From: Vibrio crassostreae
GTDB lineage: Bacteria > Pseudomonadota > Gammaproteobacteria > Enterobacterales > Vibrionaceae
Direction: 5' to 3'
DNA length: 64,000 nt
Assembly: GCF_024347415.1 (NCBI RefSeq)
Contig: NZ_AP025476.1
Span: forward strand, 2,542,001-2,606,000
Both the position numbers and the translations under genes were made by a program. The notes beneath the pieces are model-generated. The model made no database searches. It worked only from the letters and a program-made list of their open reading frames with translations, and had not been told where the DNA came from. This document shows, piece by piece, positions 18,125 to 27,265 of the stretch. The number at the start of each line of letters is the position of its first letter. Within the stretch, counting starts at the first letter, position 1.

Positions 18125-19123
18125 TTAATCAAACTTAATTCTGTCGGCTAGGTGGCTTACTGCCAAAGCAAAGTAGTAAGAACGATTCCACTTCATTAAC
18201 ACATTGTAGTTGTTATAAATGAGGTACGAACGTCCGGTTTCATCATCCGGCATGATTAACCAAGCTTTAATGTCTTCATCAAGTGTTGGCAGTGGGCGAT
18301 CGTCATAACGCTTAATACCGAGTTCAGACCACTCTTTTAAGTATTTCGCTTTGTCTTCAGTTCGACCTTGTAAATCGATCGACACAGATGACGGAACATG
18401 AACCTGACGACCCCAAGTATATTTGTCATCCCATCCTGATTGGCTGAGATAATTTGCCGCTGAAGCAAATACGTCTTCTTCAGTGCCCCAAATGTCTTTC
18501 TTACCGTCGCCATTACCATCAGCCGCATATGCTAAGAATGAGCTTGGCATAAATTGAGGCTGACCCATTGCGCCCGCCCAAGAGCCTTTCATCTCTTTTG
18601 GTGCAATATGGCCTTGGTCAAGAATGGTTAACGCCGCAATCGCTTCGCTGCGGAAAAACGCCTCTCTGCGCCCTTCGTAAGCCATGGTCGTTAAAGCGTC
18701 GATTACGCTGTAATTACCGGTGAACTTACCGAAGTTACTCTCAACACCCCATAGCGCGACAATGAATCGCGGCTGAACGCCATATTCATCACCAATACGT
18801 TTTAACGCTGTATAATGCTTCTTATAAAGTGACCTTGCTTGCTTCACTTTCCAATCTGGTACCGCTCGTGGGATGTATTCATCCAGAGTCAGCTTTTTCT
18901 CCGGTTGGTTTTTATCCGCTTTGACCGCTCTTGGTTTAAACGTCACACCATCAAAGGCTTCATCAATGATCGCTTCAGAGATGCCTTCTTCACGGCCTTG
19001 TTGCTTTAGTTTTTCTACATATTGCTCGAAACTCAGTTCTTGAGCGTGTACTGAGCCAATGGCCAAGCTATTACCTAAAAGTAATGCCGACACCGCCAAT
19101 ATGCTTTTCGAAAATTTACTCAA
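18125..19123 (-). CDS. Lytic murein transglycosylase, MltB/SltB family (GH103)
   Basis: 332 aa. It cleaves the MurNAc-GlcNAc bond of peptidoglycan with 1,6-anhydro product formation. A Sec signal peptide (about 1-27, ending VHA-QE) has no lipobox cysteine, so this is predicted to be a soluble periplasmic form, unlike the lipoprotein MltB of E. coli. The catalytic Glu128 is in LWGVESNFGKF, and the structural motif WAGAMGQPQFMPSSF is present. An EF-hand-like loop DGNGDGKKDIW (about 202-212) matches the calcium site known in the family. It ends at a UUCG terminator. Confidence 0.92.
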   Translation of the reverse strand: MSKFSKSILAVSALLLGNSLAIGSVHAQELSFEQYVEKLKQQGREEGISEAIIDEAFDGVTFKPRAVKADKNQPEKKLTLDEYIPRAVPDWKVKQARSLYKKHYTALKRIGDEYGVQPRFIVALWGVESNFGKFTGNYSVIDALTTMAYEGRREAFFRSEAIAALTILDQGHIAPKEMKGSWAGAMGQPQFMPSSFLAYAADGNGDGKKDIWGTEEDVFASAANYLSQSGWDDKYTWGRQVHVPSSVSIDLQGRTEDKAKYLKEWSELGIKRYDDRPLPTLDEDIKAWLIMPDDETGRSYLIYNNYNVLMKWNRSYYFALAVSHLADRIKFD

Positions 19124-19153
19124 CGATCACTCCTCCTTGAATTGAGGTGGCTA

Positions 19154-19444
19154 TCACTCTTCGTCTTGAGATTTCTGTTGAGCTTTACGCTCTTTATGAA
19201 GTTCAAGTTCGTTAACTGGTGGTGGCGGAACTTGCAAAAAGAAACCATCGGTATTCAGTGATTCTTTCACTTTTTCGATGTTCACTTGAGCCAGTTTACG
19301 GCCATCCATTTTAATTACCATTACAAAACTAGGTTTACCAAACATTTGCATCAATGCGTCAGGAACTTGTGAAAAATCATCCTTCTTAGGAATATAAAGG
19401 TATGTTCCTTCTTTCTTTGAGCTTTTATATATAGAACACAGCAT
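19154..19444 (-). CDS. ycgL: YcgL family protein
   Basis: 96 aa, soluble, with the YcgL-domain start [19 protein letters not shown] and [20 protein letters not shown]. It is adjacent to, and divergent from, minC as in other gammaproteobacteria. Function is unknown; the C-terminus is charged and low-complexity. It is 30 nt upstream of the transglycosylase gene on the same strand, so the two may be co-transcribed. Confidence 0.88.
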   Translation of the reverse strand: MLCSIYKSSKKEGTYLYIPKKDDFSQVPDALMQMFGKPSFVMVIKMDGRKLAQVNIEKVKESLNTDGFFLQVPPPPVNELELHKERKAQQKSQDEE

Positions 19445-19665
19445 GACAAACCTTTTTTAAATGTTTATGACTACAAAACTCTCACTTGCGAGATCAATAG
19501 TTTATGTTAGGGAAATATTGGGAACAAAACGTTCATTTGACAACAAGATTACTTGCTGTGCTTGGTCTGGGAATATAACATGATAAACCTAGTTTCAGGC
19601 AATGCCCTTTATTTTATTAATAAAGAAATTGTACCAATTCGCTATTGAGGTCCTGTAGTTTTTCG

Positions 19666-20328
19666 ATGTCTAGTAACCCAGATCTAAAAGGTAGCAGCTT
19701 TACGCTATCTGTTTTGCACTTATCCGATGATCAAGTCGAAAATGCAGTCTCTTTTCTTCAAGAGAAAGTAGACCAAGCACCCACATTTTTCGCCGCCGCG
19801 CCTGTTGTTATCAACATCAGCAAAGTCGCAGGCGATATCGATTTTGTGCAACTGAAAAATGGTATCTCTCAAGCGGGTATGATTCCGGTTGGCGTGGCTG
19901 GCTGTTCAGATAAGCGTATGCAAAATCTAGCGAAAGAAGCCGGTTTTGCTGTCATGACGGCAAGTAAATCTCCGTCACAAGCACCCGCTAAGATGGCGCC
20001 GATTAAAGTGATTAGAACCCCTATTCGTTCTGGTCAGCAGGTTTATGCGAAAGATGGCGATCTATTGATTCTCAGCCATGTAAGTGCAGGCGCGGAAGTG
20101 ATTGCCGATGGCAGCATCCATATTCATGGCACACTACGCGGCCGCGCAATTGCCGGTGCAAGTGGTCAAACTGAAGCAAAAATAATTTGTAATGATTTAC
20201 AAGCCGAGCTGGTATCCATTGCGGGAAATTACTGGCTCAGCGATCAAATTGAAAGCGAGTACTGGCAGAAGAAAACCATGTTCAGTATGGCAAACGATGT
20301 ATTACACGTTGACGTCCTCGCAATATAA
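19666..20328 (+). CDS. minC: Septum site-determining protein MinC
   Basis: 220 aa from the ATG at 19666 ([17 protein letters not shown]); a TTG seven codons earlier is open but not family-like. MinC inhibits FtsZ polymerisation away from mid-cell. The N-terminal FtsZ-interacting domain (about 1-105) and the C-terminal beta-helix (about 115-210, including [20 protein letters not shown]) that dimerises and binds MinD are present. It is first in minCDE; the gaps are 21 nt to minD and 6 nt from minD to minE. Confidence 0.95.
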   Translation: MSSNPDLKGSSFTLSVLHLSDDQVENAVSFLQEKVDQAPTFFAAAPVVINISKVAGDIDFVQLKNGISQAGMIPVGVAGCSDKRMQNLAKEAGFAVMTASKSPSQAPAKMAPIKVIRTPIRSGQQVYAKDGDLLILSHVSAGAEVIADGSIHIHGTLRGRAIAGASGQTEAKIICNDLQAELVSIAGNYWLSDQIESEYWQKKTMFSMANDVLHVDVLAI

Positions 20329-20349
20329 GAGAAATAAAAGGAAAACAGA

Positions 20350-21162
20350 ATGGCACGCATTATCGTTGTAACGTCAGGTAAAGGCGGGGTAGGCAAAACG
20401 ACCTCTAGTGCAGCTATTGCCTCGGGTCTGGCTTTAAAAGGGAAAAAAACCGCAGTTATCGACTTTGATATCGGTCTGCGTAACCTAGATTTAATCATGG
20501 GTTGTGAGCGTCGTGTCGTTTACGATTTCGTTAACGTTATCAATGGTGAAGCTACGCTGAACCAAGCGATGATCAAAGACAAGCGCACAGAGAACCTGTT
20601 CATTCTTCCTGCTTCTCAAACTCGTGATAAAGATGCACTAACCAAAGACGGTGTTCGTCGCGTATTTGATGAGCTAGATGAAATGGGCTTTGATTTCATC
20701 ATCTGTGATTCTCCTGCGGGTATCGAACAAGGCGCTCTAATGGCGTTGTACTTTGCTGATGAAGCGATTGTAACGACTAACCCTGAAGTCTCTTCTGTAC
20801 GCGACTCAGACCGTATTCTAGGTATTCTTGACTCTAAATCTCGTCGTTCAGAAGACGGCTTGGAGCCTGTGAAAACTCACCTTCTACTGACTCGCTACAA
20901 CCCAGCACGCGTAACTCAAGGTGAGATGCTAAGTGTTGAAGACGTTGAAGAGATCCTACACATCTCTCTACTGGGCGTGATTCCAGAGAGCCAAGCGGTA
21001 CTGAATGCATCGAACAAGGGTGTTCCAGTTATCTTTGACGAAGCAACCGACGCAGGTATGGCTTACAATGATACTGTAGAGCGACTACTAGGTAGCCAAG
21101 TGGACTTCCGTTTCTTAACGGAACAGAAGAAAGGCATCTTCAAAAGACTGTTCGGGGGCTAA
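20350..21162 (+). CDS. minD: Septum site-determining ATPase MinD
   Basis: 270 aa. It is a membrane-associated ParA-family ATPase that recruits MinC and oscillates between poles under MinE. The deviant Walker A GKGGVGKTTSS is at 10-20, Walker B is FDFIICDSPAG, and the C-terminal amphipathic membrane-targeting helix is KKGIFKRLFGG. A Shine-Dalgarno-like AAAGGAAAA lies just before the ATG. Confidence 0.98.
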   Translation: MARIIVVTSGKGGVGKTTSSAAIASGLALKGKKTAVIDFDIGLRNLDLIMGCERRVVYDFVNVINGEATLNQAMIKDKRTENLFILPASQTRDKDALTKDGVRRVFDELDEMGFDFIICDSPAGIEQGALMALYFADEAIVTTNPEVSSVRDSDRILGILDSKSRRSEDGLEPVKTHLLLTRYNPARVTQGEMLSVEDVEEILHISLLGVIPESQAVLNASNKGVPVIFDEATDAGMAYNDTVERLLGSQVDFRFLTEQKKGIFKRLFGG

Positions 21163-21168
21163 TACGCA

Positions 21169-21432
21169 ATGTCATTACTAGAGTTTTTCAGACCACAGAA
21201 AAAGACGACCGCAAACCTAGCCAAAGAGCGTTTGCAGATCATTGTTGCTGAGCGCCGCAGTCATGACGACCCTGCTCCATCGTACTTACCGCAACTGAAA
21301 GAAGACATCTTGAAGTGTATTGCAAAGTACGTTGAGGTAGATCCATCAATGGTTGATCTGACGTTCGAACACAAAGATGACGACATCTCAGTATTAGAGC
21401 TGAATGTTAAGCTACCAGAAGACGATAAGTGA
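21169..21432 (+). CDS. minE: Cell division topological specificity factor MinE
   Basis: 87 aa. It stimulates MinD ATPase to drive pole-to-pole oscillation. The N-terminal membrane-targeting segment is MSLLEFFRP, the anti-MinCD helix is [18 protein letters not shown], and the C-terminal topological specificity domain ends with [11 protein letters not shown]. It is the last gene of minCDE and is followed by a terminator. Confidence 0.97.
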   Translation: MSLLEFFRPQKKTTANLAKERLQIIVAERRSHDDPAPSYLPQLKEDILKCIAKYVEVDPSMVDLTFEHKDDDISVLELNVKLPEDDK

Positions 21433-21466
21433 TCTTCGTTATCTTGTAAGTAGTCAGCAGATTAAA

Positions 21467-21495
21467 TAAAAAAGAGAGCCTAGGCTCTCTTTTTT
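21467..21495. terminator. Bidirectional terminator between minE and rnd
   Basis: Perfect palindrome AGAGAGCCTAGGCTCTCT flanked by A-run and T-run, between convergent genes. Confidence 0.88.
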
Positions 21496-21545
21496 GTGTC
21501 TGCATTTTATATCTGTAACTGGCTAACTCTTAGAACAAGAACAGG

Positions 21546-22664
21546 TTACTTAATCGCTTTATTCAGCTTTTCGCCAACCAGATCTAAACGCCAGCCTTGC
21601 ATAACATCAGGCAGTTTTTCTGGGTTACGATCGTGCTTCCACACCCAGCTTAACACTTGGTTAAGTTGCTTCTTAGATGCTAAGAATTCCGTAGCCAAAC
21701 CGCTGTGCTGTGATGCTGTTTTCACTTCATCTTTCAGCACTTTGAAAAGTTGCTTGTAGCCAGGGAAGTCCATTAAACGTTCTACTGGTGCTGGGTACTC
21801 TTCTTCAGGCGTGTGTTCCGCCAACTTAACGATTGAGCTGATCTTCGCACCATGGCGGCGTACAGAGCGGTAATCAAAACCTTCTTGCTCCATGTGCTTA
21901 GGATCTTTCATCGCGAAACGAGCCACAGCCCATAGGTCTTGTTCTTTGAAGACAAAGTTCAGCGCTAAATCGCGCTTGATTGCTTCTTTTAGACGCCAAG
22001 TTGCTAGAGGTCGTAAGATCGCTAGCTGCTTAGGTTTAAGCTGCCATGCCCCTTTAATATCAAGGTAGGCAGTATCTGGGTTTACTTTACGGATGCGCTT
22101 GGCAACTTGTAAATCAGACTCTTGTTGAGCCGCTTCCCACCAGCCAGCTTCCATCACTTTTTCAAGAAGCTTGTTGTACATTGGCATCAGGTAATGCACA
22201 TCTGCCGCCGCGTAGTCCAATTGCTTTTGAGAAAGCGGACGCGCTAGCCAGTCAGTGCGAGATTCACTCTTATCGAGCTCGACACCGACAAACTCTGAAA
22301 CCAGAGCAGCAAAGCCTGTTGATAAACCATGACCCAAGAAAGCCGCCATGATCTGTGTGTCGACCATTGGAGTTGGCGTACAACCGAATGCGTTCTGGAA
22401 CACTTCCAAATCTTCACCGCAAGCGTGCAGTACTTTCAGAACAGAAGCATCTTTCAACAATCCAACAAATGGTGTCATTTCACCAAGAGCAATAGGGTCA
22501 ATCAGTGACAGCGTTTCACCATCAAATAACTGAATCAAGCCTAATTGAGGGTAATAGGTTCTTGTACGAACGAACTCCGTATCAAGCATAACGACATCGG
22601 CTTCACGTGCTTGTTGGCAAACTCGCTCAAGGTCTTTCAATTGGGTAATGATTTGATAATCCAC
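21546..22664 (-). CDS. rnd: Ribonuclease D
   Basis: 372 aa from the GTG at 22664 (MDYQIITQLKDL), preferred over the GTG at 22676. A GAGAG ribosome-binding site sits 5 nt before 22664 and the E. coli protein begins at the equivalent MNYQ. It is a 3'-5' exoribonuclease that matures tRNA ends. The DEDD exonuclease motifs LDTEFVRTRTYYP and (L)DYAAADVHYLMPM (DEDDy type) are present, followed by HRDC domains (about 205-280 and after). It is convergent with minE and lies downstream of fadD, as in enterobacteria. Confidence 0.95.
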   Translation of the reverse strand: MDYQIITQLKDLERVCQQAREADVVMLDTEFVRTRTYYPQLGLIQLFDGETLSLIDPIALGEMTPFVGLLKDASVLKVLHACGEDLEVFQNAFGCTPTPMVDTQIMAAFLGHGLSTGFAALVSEFVGVELDKSESRTDWLARPLSQKQLDYAAADVHYLMPMYNKLLEKVMEAGWWEAAQQESDLQVAKRIRKVNPDTAYLDIKGAWQLKPKQLAILRPLATWRLKEAIKRDLALNFVFKEQDLWAVARFAMKDPKHMEQEGFDYRSVRRHGAKISSIVKLAEHTPEEEYPAPVERLMDFPGYKQLFKVLKDEVKTASQHSGLATEFLASKKQLNQVLSWVWKHDRNPEKLPDVMQGWRLDLVGEKLNKAIK

Positions 22665-22701
22665 AAAAACTCTCACTGGTTTCTATTTGATCGCCGGATA
22701 C

Positions 22702-22728
22702 AAAAATGCCGACATTAACTGTCGGCAT
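22702..22728 (-). terminator. Terminator of fadD
   Basis: Perfect 9-bp stem ATGCCGACA / TGTCGGCAT followed by TTTTTG on the minus strand, between fadD and rnd. Confidence 0.85.
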
Positions 22729-22807
22729 TCTAACACCATTTTTCAGCGCTCGCTTAGATTAAGCGCCTCAATGGTTATGGTGCAGTACTTTCGCGTAAAC
22801 GGGCTAA

Positions 22808-24502
22808 TTATTTGCTAGCGCGTTTCGCAAGTTCTGCATCGTTTTCTTCACGCAGTACGCGGCGTAAGATCTTACCTACGTTAGTCTTTGGAAGATCATC
22901 TCTGAACTCGACTAATTTAGGGATCTTGTAACCCGTTAGGTGCTCACGACAGTGCGCGATAATGTCTTCTTTGGTTAGGCTAGGGTCACGCTTAACCACG
23001 TAGATCTTAACTAACTCACCAGACACTTCATGAGGCTGGCCGATAGCTGCTACTTCTAACACTTTGCCATGCAGAGCCACTACGTCTTCAATCTCGTTCG
23101 GGTAAACGTTGAATCCAGACACAAGAATCATGTCTTTCTTACGGTCTACGATGTACAACAAGCCTTCGTCATCAAACTTAACGATGTCACCTGTAGATAG
23201 CCAACCGTCTTGATCGATCACTTCTTTAGTCGCTTCAGGGCGCTGCCAGTAACCTTGCATCACTTGAGGGCCACGAACCTGCAACTCACCCACTTGGTCA
23301 TTGCCTACTACTTTCCCTTCATCATCAACAATACGAACTTCTGTCGATGGTACAGGTAGGCCGATTGCACCTGTGTAGTCTTTTAGATCGTATGGGTTAC
23401 CCGTTACCAGTGGTGAACACTCGGTTAACCCATAGCCTTCCAATAGGTGAACGCCTGTTGCTTTCTTCCATTGCTCAGCAACAGCGCGTTGAACCGCCAT
23501 GCCGCCGCCAACAGATAAACGCATGTTACTGAAATCCAATTCATGGAAATCTTCGTTATTTACCAACGCATTGAACAGGGTATTTACGCCAGTAATCGCG
23601 GTAAACGGAACCTTTTGTAGCTCTTTAATGAAACCTGGAATATCACGAGGGTTAGTAATTAGAAGGTTACGACCACCCATCTCAACAAACAGTAAGCAGT
23701 TCACGGTCAGTGCAAATACGTGGTAAAGCGGCAGTGCTGTTACAACCAACTCGCGGCCTTCTTGCAGAACAGGACCGTAAGCCCCTTTCGCTTGAAGTAC
23801 ATTCGCAATCATATTGCGGTGCGTTAGGATTGCGCCCTTAGCTACACCCGTTGTACCACCCGTGTACTGTAGGAATGCAATGTCATCACCCGCCATAAAC
23901 GGCTTCACATACTGAAGACGGCGACCTTTGTGCAGTGCTTTTCTGAATGAGATAGCACCCGGCAGGTCATACTTAGGCACCATGCCTTTTACGTACTTCA
24001 CTACGAAATCGACAATTGTACCTTTCGCGCGTGGCAGCATTTGCCCTAGGCTGGTGAGTACAACGTGTTTAACCGGCGTGTTATCAACCACTTTCTCTAG
24101 CGTGCTCGCAAAGTTAGATACGATAACAATCGCCTTTGCACCAGAATCGTTCAGTTGATGCTCAAGCTCACGAGGTGTGTACAGTGGGTTGACGTTCACT
24201 GCAATCATACCTGCACGCAATACACCAAATAGTGCAATTGGGTATTGCAGTAGGTTTGGCATCATTAGCGCGACGCGATCGCCCTTCTTCAGTTTCAAGT
24301 CATTCTGCAGGTAAGCGGCAAAAGCACGGCTGCGCTCTTCTAGCTTACGGAATGTCATAATCGAGCCCATGTTCTCGAATGCAGGTTGGTCTGCGTACTT
24401 CTGTACCGACTGTTCAAACATTTCTACAAGAGATGGGTACTGATCTGGGTTGATCGTTTCTGGTACGTCACTTGGATAACGTGAAAGCCAAGGTTTATCC
24501 AC
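22808..24502 (-). CDS. fadD: Long-chain-fatty-acid-CoA ligase
   Basis: 564 aa. It activates exogenous fatty acids to acyl-CoA at the inner membrane before beta-oxidation, also producing the FadR ligand. It is an ANL-superfamily adenylating enzyme: the P-loop-like [11 protein letters not shown] is at 213-223, and the FACS motif ([36 protein letters not shown]) is near the C-terminus. It forms the rnd-fadD-slp-tsaB-yoaA gene order of E. coli, here with an alpha/beta hydrolase gene inserted after the lipoprotein. Confidence 0.96.
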   Translation of the reverse strand: MDKPWLSRYPSDVPETINPDQYPSLVEMFEQSVQKYADQPAFENMGSIMTFRKLEERSRAFAAYLQNDLKLKKGDRVALMMPNLLQYPIALFGVLRAGMIAVNVNPLYTPRELEHQLNDSGAKAIVIVSNFASTLEKVVDNTPVKHVVLTSLGQMLPRAKGTIVDFVVKYVKGMVPKYDLPGAISFRKALHKGRRLQYVKPFMAGDDIAFLQYTGGTTGVAKGAILTHRNMIANVLQAKGAYGPVLQEGRELVVTALPLYHVFALTVNCLLFVEMGGRNLLITNPRDIPGFIKELQKVPFTAITGVNTLFNALVNNEDFHELDFSNMRLSVGGGMAVQRAVAEQWKKATGVHLLEGYGLTECSPLVTGNPYDLKDYTGAIGLPVPSTEVRIVDDEGKVVGNDQVGELQVRGPQVMQGYWQRPEATKEVIDQDGWLSTGDIVKFDDEGLLYIVDRKKDMILVSGFNVYPNEIEDVVALHGKVLEVAAIGQPHEVSGELVKIYVVKRDPSLTKEDIIAHCREHLTGYKIPKLVEFRDDLPKTNVGKILRRVLREENDAELAKRASK

Positions 24503-24608
24503 GATGTTACTCCTCGTTTATCAGCTGACGACTGCTTCGCCGCTTTTTATCATTGCGGTATTACAGCACAGCTTTAGTGCATGAGCACTAAAAGGCTCAA
24601 ACACTTGT

Positions 24609-25460
24609 TTAAATTTTGTTAACTACACCAAGAATTAGCTCTGAAACTAGCTCTGGGCTCTCTAAATGACAATGATGTCCGCCAGGAACAGTCTCTATAT
24701 GCAGAGGACTATGCACTGATTTGTAGCGATTATGCTGCAAATGTCGGAATCCACCATTCCCTAGGATTATTAATTGAGGGCATTCAATAGCCGCCATAAT
24801 CGCTTCAGCGTGCGCCTGTGACATTCGATATAACGAGTCACATTTTAGATTAGGGTCGCATCGCCATTGCCAAGAGTTCTCGAACTCGACAATACCTCGC
24901 TCAACAATAGGAGCGATTAATTCAGCATTAATTTGGTTGGCGTGAGCTCTCAGCTTAATAGCATCCTCAAGGCTTGCCAGAGGACGTGAAGGCTTTCTTC
25001 GCTGTCGAAGACGACTGAGTACCCCATCCCTCAAGCGAGAGACTGTTTCGTGGGGAGCTTCAGAAAGAGGTCCGTGACCTTCAATTTGAATTAATCCTGA
25101 CACCTTTTCAGGAAAGGCGGCACTATAGCAACTTGCTATCAATGCACCAAGTGAATGTCCTACCAGTACCAGTCTGTTTGGCGATAATTTAGTCACCAAC
25201 TGATGCAAGTCATCAATATAATCATGAAATGGGTAATAACTTCCCGATTTATGCGACGAGAAGCCGTGTCCGAAGAGATCGATAGCAACAAGGTGAGCAT
25301 TGGGCGCAAACTTAGCGACTTGCTGTATAACCTGATTAAAGCTGGACGAATTATCCAACCACCCATGAATAAAAACGACCGTCGTTGCGGTCGTTTGTGG
25401 GTTGCCTATCTGTTGTGTGGCAAGCGTCCCGCTCGCAAGGGAGTATGACTTTTCAATCAT
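24609..25460 (-). CDS. Alpha/beta hydrolase
   Basis: 283 aa, MhpC-like alpha/beta hydrolase fold. The oxyanion segment is FIHGWLDNSSSF, the nucleophile elbow is GHSLGAL, and a late Asp region and His are present (GNGGFRHL, PGGHHCHLESP). Substrate is unknown; serine esterase or lipase activity is likely. It lies between the Slp lipoprotein gene and fadD on the same strand, so a lipid-related role is conceivable but not shown. Confidence 0.8.
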   Translation of the reverse strand: MIEKSYSLASGTLATQQIGNPQTTATTVVFIHGWLDNSSSFNQVIQQVAKFAPNAHLVAIDLFGHGFSSHKSGSYYPFHDYIDDLHQLVTKLSPNRLVLVGHSLGALIASCYSAAFPEKVSGLIQIEGHGPLSEAPHETVSRLRDGVLSRLRQRRKPSRPLASLEDAIKLRAHANQINAELIAPIVERGIVEFENSWQWRCDPNLKCDSLYRMSQAHAEAIMAAIECPQLIILGNGGFRHLQHNRYKSVHSPLHIETVPGGHHCHLESPELVSELILGVVNKI

Positions 25461-25507
25461 TGATTTTAAGTTGTCCCTGTCGTTAAGTGTGTCGGGGTAA
25501 GGTTCGA

Positions 25508-26068
25508 CTATTCCACATCTTGAATCACACGCCCTGACTTAGGCATGGTTTGAAAACTGCGACAATGCAAACTGCGGCAAGAGTAATAGTTCGGCGAAAA
25601 ATCGTTGATAACCACTCGCTCAGTGATCTGCCATAAACGTTGATTGTAGACATTCATGACTGGGAAGGTGTAAGGGTAATCACCAATGGTGCCATCTTCA
25701 GTGCCATTTGATGTGCCAACTAAAGTGACTAAGCGGCCTTCAGCAAAGCTCAATGGTTCAACGTAGCCATCAATGTAACCAACAAAACGTCCTTTTGGCT
25801 CGGCGTCAATATCTGGCTTACCATTGCTTGAAATAGGTAAATTAACCACTTCAACTCGAGTCTTATCTTTCAAGTTGGTTACTTTAGCAATCACGCCACC
25901 CAAGCGAACGTCACCCGCATCAGGCACTGTGTTAACCCACTCTTGGTAATCGGTGACCACTTGTTCAGAGTTTGCATTAAGTTCTTGAGGTAGCGAGGAG
26001 CACCCCATCACCATCGAAGAGAAAGCGATAAGGAAGAATAAGCGAGATTTAGAAATGAGAGAAAACAT
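25508..26068 (-). CDS. Slp-family outer membrane lipoprotein (YeaY-like)
   Basis: 186 aa. The lipoprotein signal peptide ends in lipobox VMGC with Cys23, and Ser at +2 and +3 predicts outer-membrane sorting. The Slp domain is recognisable (VRLGGVIAKVTNLKDKTRVEV, GRFVGYIDGYVEPLSFAEGR, VGTSNGTEDGTIGDYPYTFP). E. coli YeaY is a sigma-E-dependent paralogue in the same gene neighbourhood (tsaB-yeaY-fadD). The exact role is unknown. Confidence 0.88.
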   Translation of the reverse strand: MFSLISKSRLFFLIAFSSMVMGCSSLPQELNANSEQVVTDYQEWVNTVPDAGDVRLGGVIAKVTNLKDKTRVEVVNLPISSNGKPDIDAEPKGRFVGYIDGYVEPLSFAEGRLVTLVGTSNGTEDGTIGDYPYTFPVMNVYNQRLWQITERVVINDFSPNYYSCRSLHCRSFQTMPKSGRVIQDVE

Positions 26069-26107
26069 AATGCTGGTCCTTAGAACAGGATAAATAAAAG
26101 CACAAAG

Positions 26108-26413
26108 CTAGATGTAAATATCGACTCCAATAAGCTTCGCAAGTTCCTCTTTTTTAGCTTGATTCATCACATCCATATACTCTTCCATCGCACGTCGACC
26201 ACGCCCTTCTGGAAGATCATACTGAACCTGAGCTTTGTGAATCTCAGATTCTTTGACTTGGCGAATGGAATGCGAGACAGCATTCGCGACCTTAGTTGGC
26301 TGACCAACTGAGGTTTTTGCATCGCCTTTTTTTACCTCATTCTTTTTATTGGTTCGATTGGTTTTGGATGTATTGCCTATCGAAGAAGGAGGTAAGCCGT
26401 TTATTGAAACCAT
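26108..26413 (-). CDS. Hypothetical protein (small, basic, no recognised domain)
   Basis: 101 aa. Residues 11-60 are Lys/Thr/Ser-rich and likely disordered; residues 58-101 are predicted helical (GRGRRAMEEYMDVMNQAKKEELAKLIG) and end in VDIYI. There is no signal peptide or membrane segment. The layout, a disordered front and a helical tail, is reminiscent of FlgM-type anti-sigma factors, but no conserved residues support that. It lies between tsaB and the Slp gene on the same strand with its own start. I do not recognise it. Confidence 0.65.
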   Translation of the reverse strand: MVSINGLPPSSIGNTSKTNRTNKKNEVKKGDAKTSVGQPTKVANAVSHSIRQVKESEIHKAQVQYDLPEGRGRRAMEEYMDVMNQAKKEELAKLIGVDIYI

Positions 26414-26504
26414 GCTTAAGAAATTTTGTACCTAATTTAATGACTTTGTGTCTGGCTTTAATAGCGGCTCCGCAAAGTAAATGCAGAGCCAAAATAATAT
26501 GTAT

Positions 26505-27206
26505 TTACTCGCGGCCAGGCAGTTTTTTCCAAGTCACTTTATCACGAAGATAAACAGGCTCAGACTCTTCTGCTGCAACCGCCTTGCCTTCTGCATAAGC
26601 GAATTGAGCAAGGAAAGCCATATCTTGAGCTTCTGGGAATAGCACTTCACATGCTTTGGTGTTGATCGCTAGAGTATCCATATGTTCTGCGTACGCTTCC
26701 CAACCTGTACCGACTTTTGCCCATGTTTCAGAGTCCGCTTCAAGCTGCGCTGCCAACTCACTCGGTGGTGTAACACACTCTGCATCAACCGCAGTCCAAC
26801 GACCATCTTCTTCACGGCTGTAGCGAGCCCAGTACACTTCACTCATACGCGCATCAATCGCTGTCGCAACATGAGTTTCACCAAATTTACGGTAGCTGCC
26901 TTGCGCCATCGCAGCCAGTGTAGAGACACCGATCATCGGTAAATCCGCACCAAAAGCCAAGCCTTGAGCAATACCAATACCAATACGTACACCCGTGAAA
27001 CTGCCTGGACCTTGGCCAAACGCGATAGCATCAATATCGGTTAAAGCGACATTCGCTTCTTTCAGTACTTCATCAACCATAGGTAGAATTTTTTTTGTAT
27101 GGTCTCGAGGAGCCTCTTCGCTACGTGCGAACACCTGGTCACCCATTACTAATGCAACTGAACAGTTTTCAGTTGCGGTATCTACTGCAAGAATTTTCGC
27201 GCTCAT
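26505..27206 (-). CDS. tsaB: tRNA threonylcarbamoyladenosine biosynthesis protein TsaB (YeaZ)
   Basis: 233 aa. It is an ASKHA-fold non-catalytic partner of TsaD in the TsaBDE complex that makes t6A37 in ANN-decoding tRNAs. The N-terminal motif [15 protein letters not shown] and [21 protein letters not shown] are characteristic, and the C-terminal half is divergent from TsaD as expected. It is downstream of yoaA on the same strand. Confidence 0.95.
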   Translation of the reverse strand: MSAKILAVDTATENCSVALVMGDQVFARSEEAPRDHTKKILPMVDEVLKEANVALTDIDAIAFGQGPGSFTGVRIGIGIAQGLAFGADLPMIGVSTLAAMAQGSYRKFGETHVATAIDARMSEVYWARYSREEDGRWTAVDAECVTPPSELAAQLEADSETWAKVGTGWEAYAEHMDTLAINTKACEVLFPEAQDMAFLAQFAYAEGKAVAAEESEPVYLRDKVTWKKLPGRE

Positions 27207-27265
27207 TTGTGTCTCAAATATCTGTTATCTAATCTAAAAATAATGGCTAAGCTCAACAATGCCAA

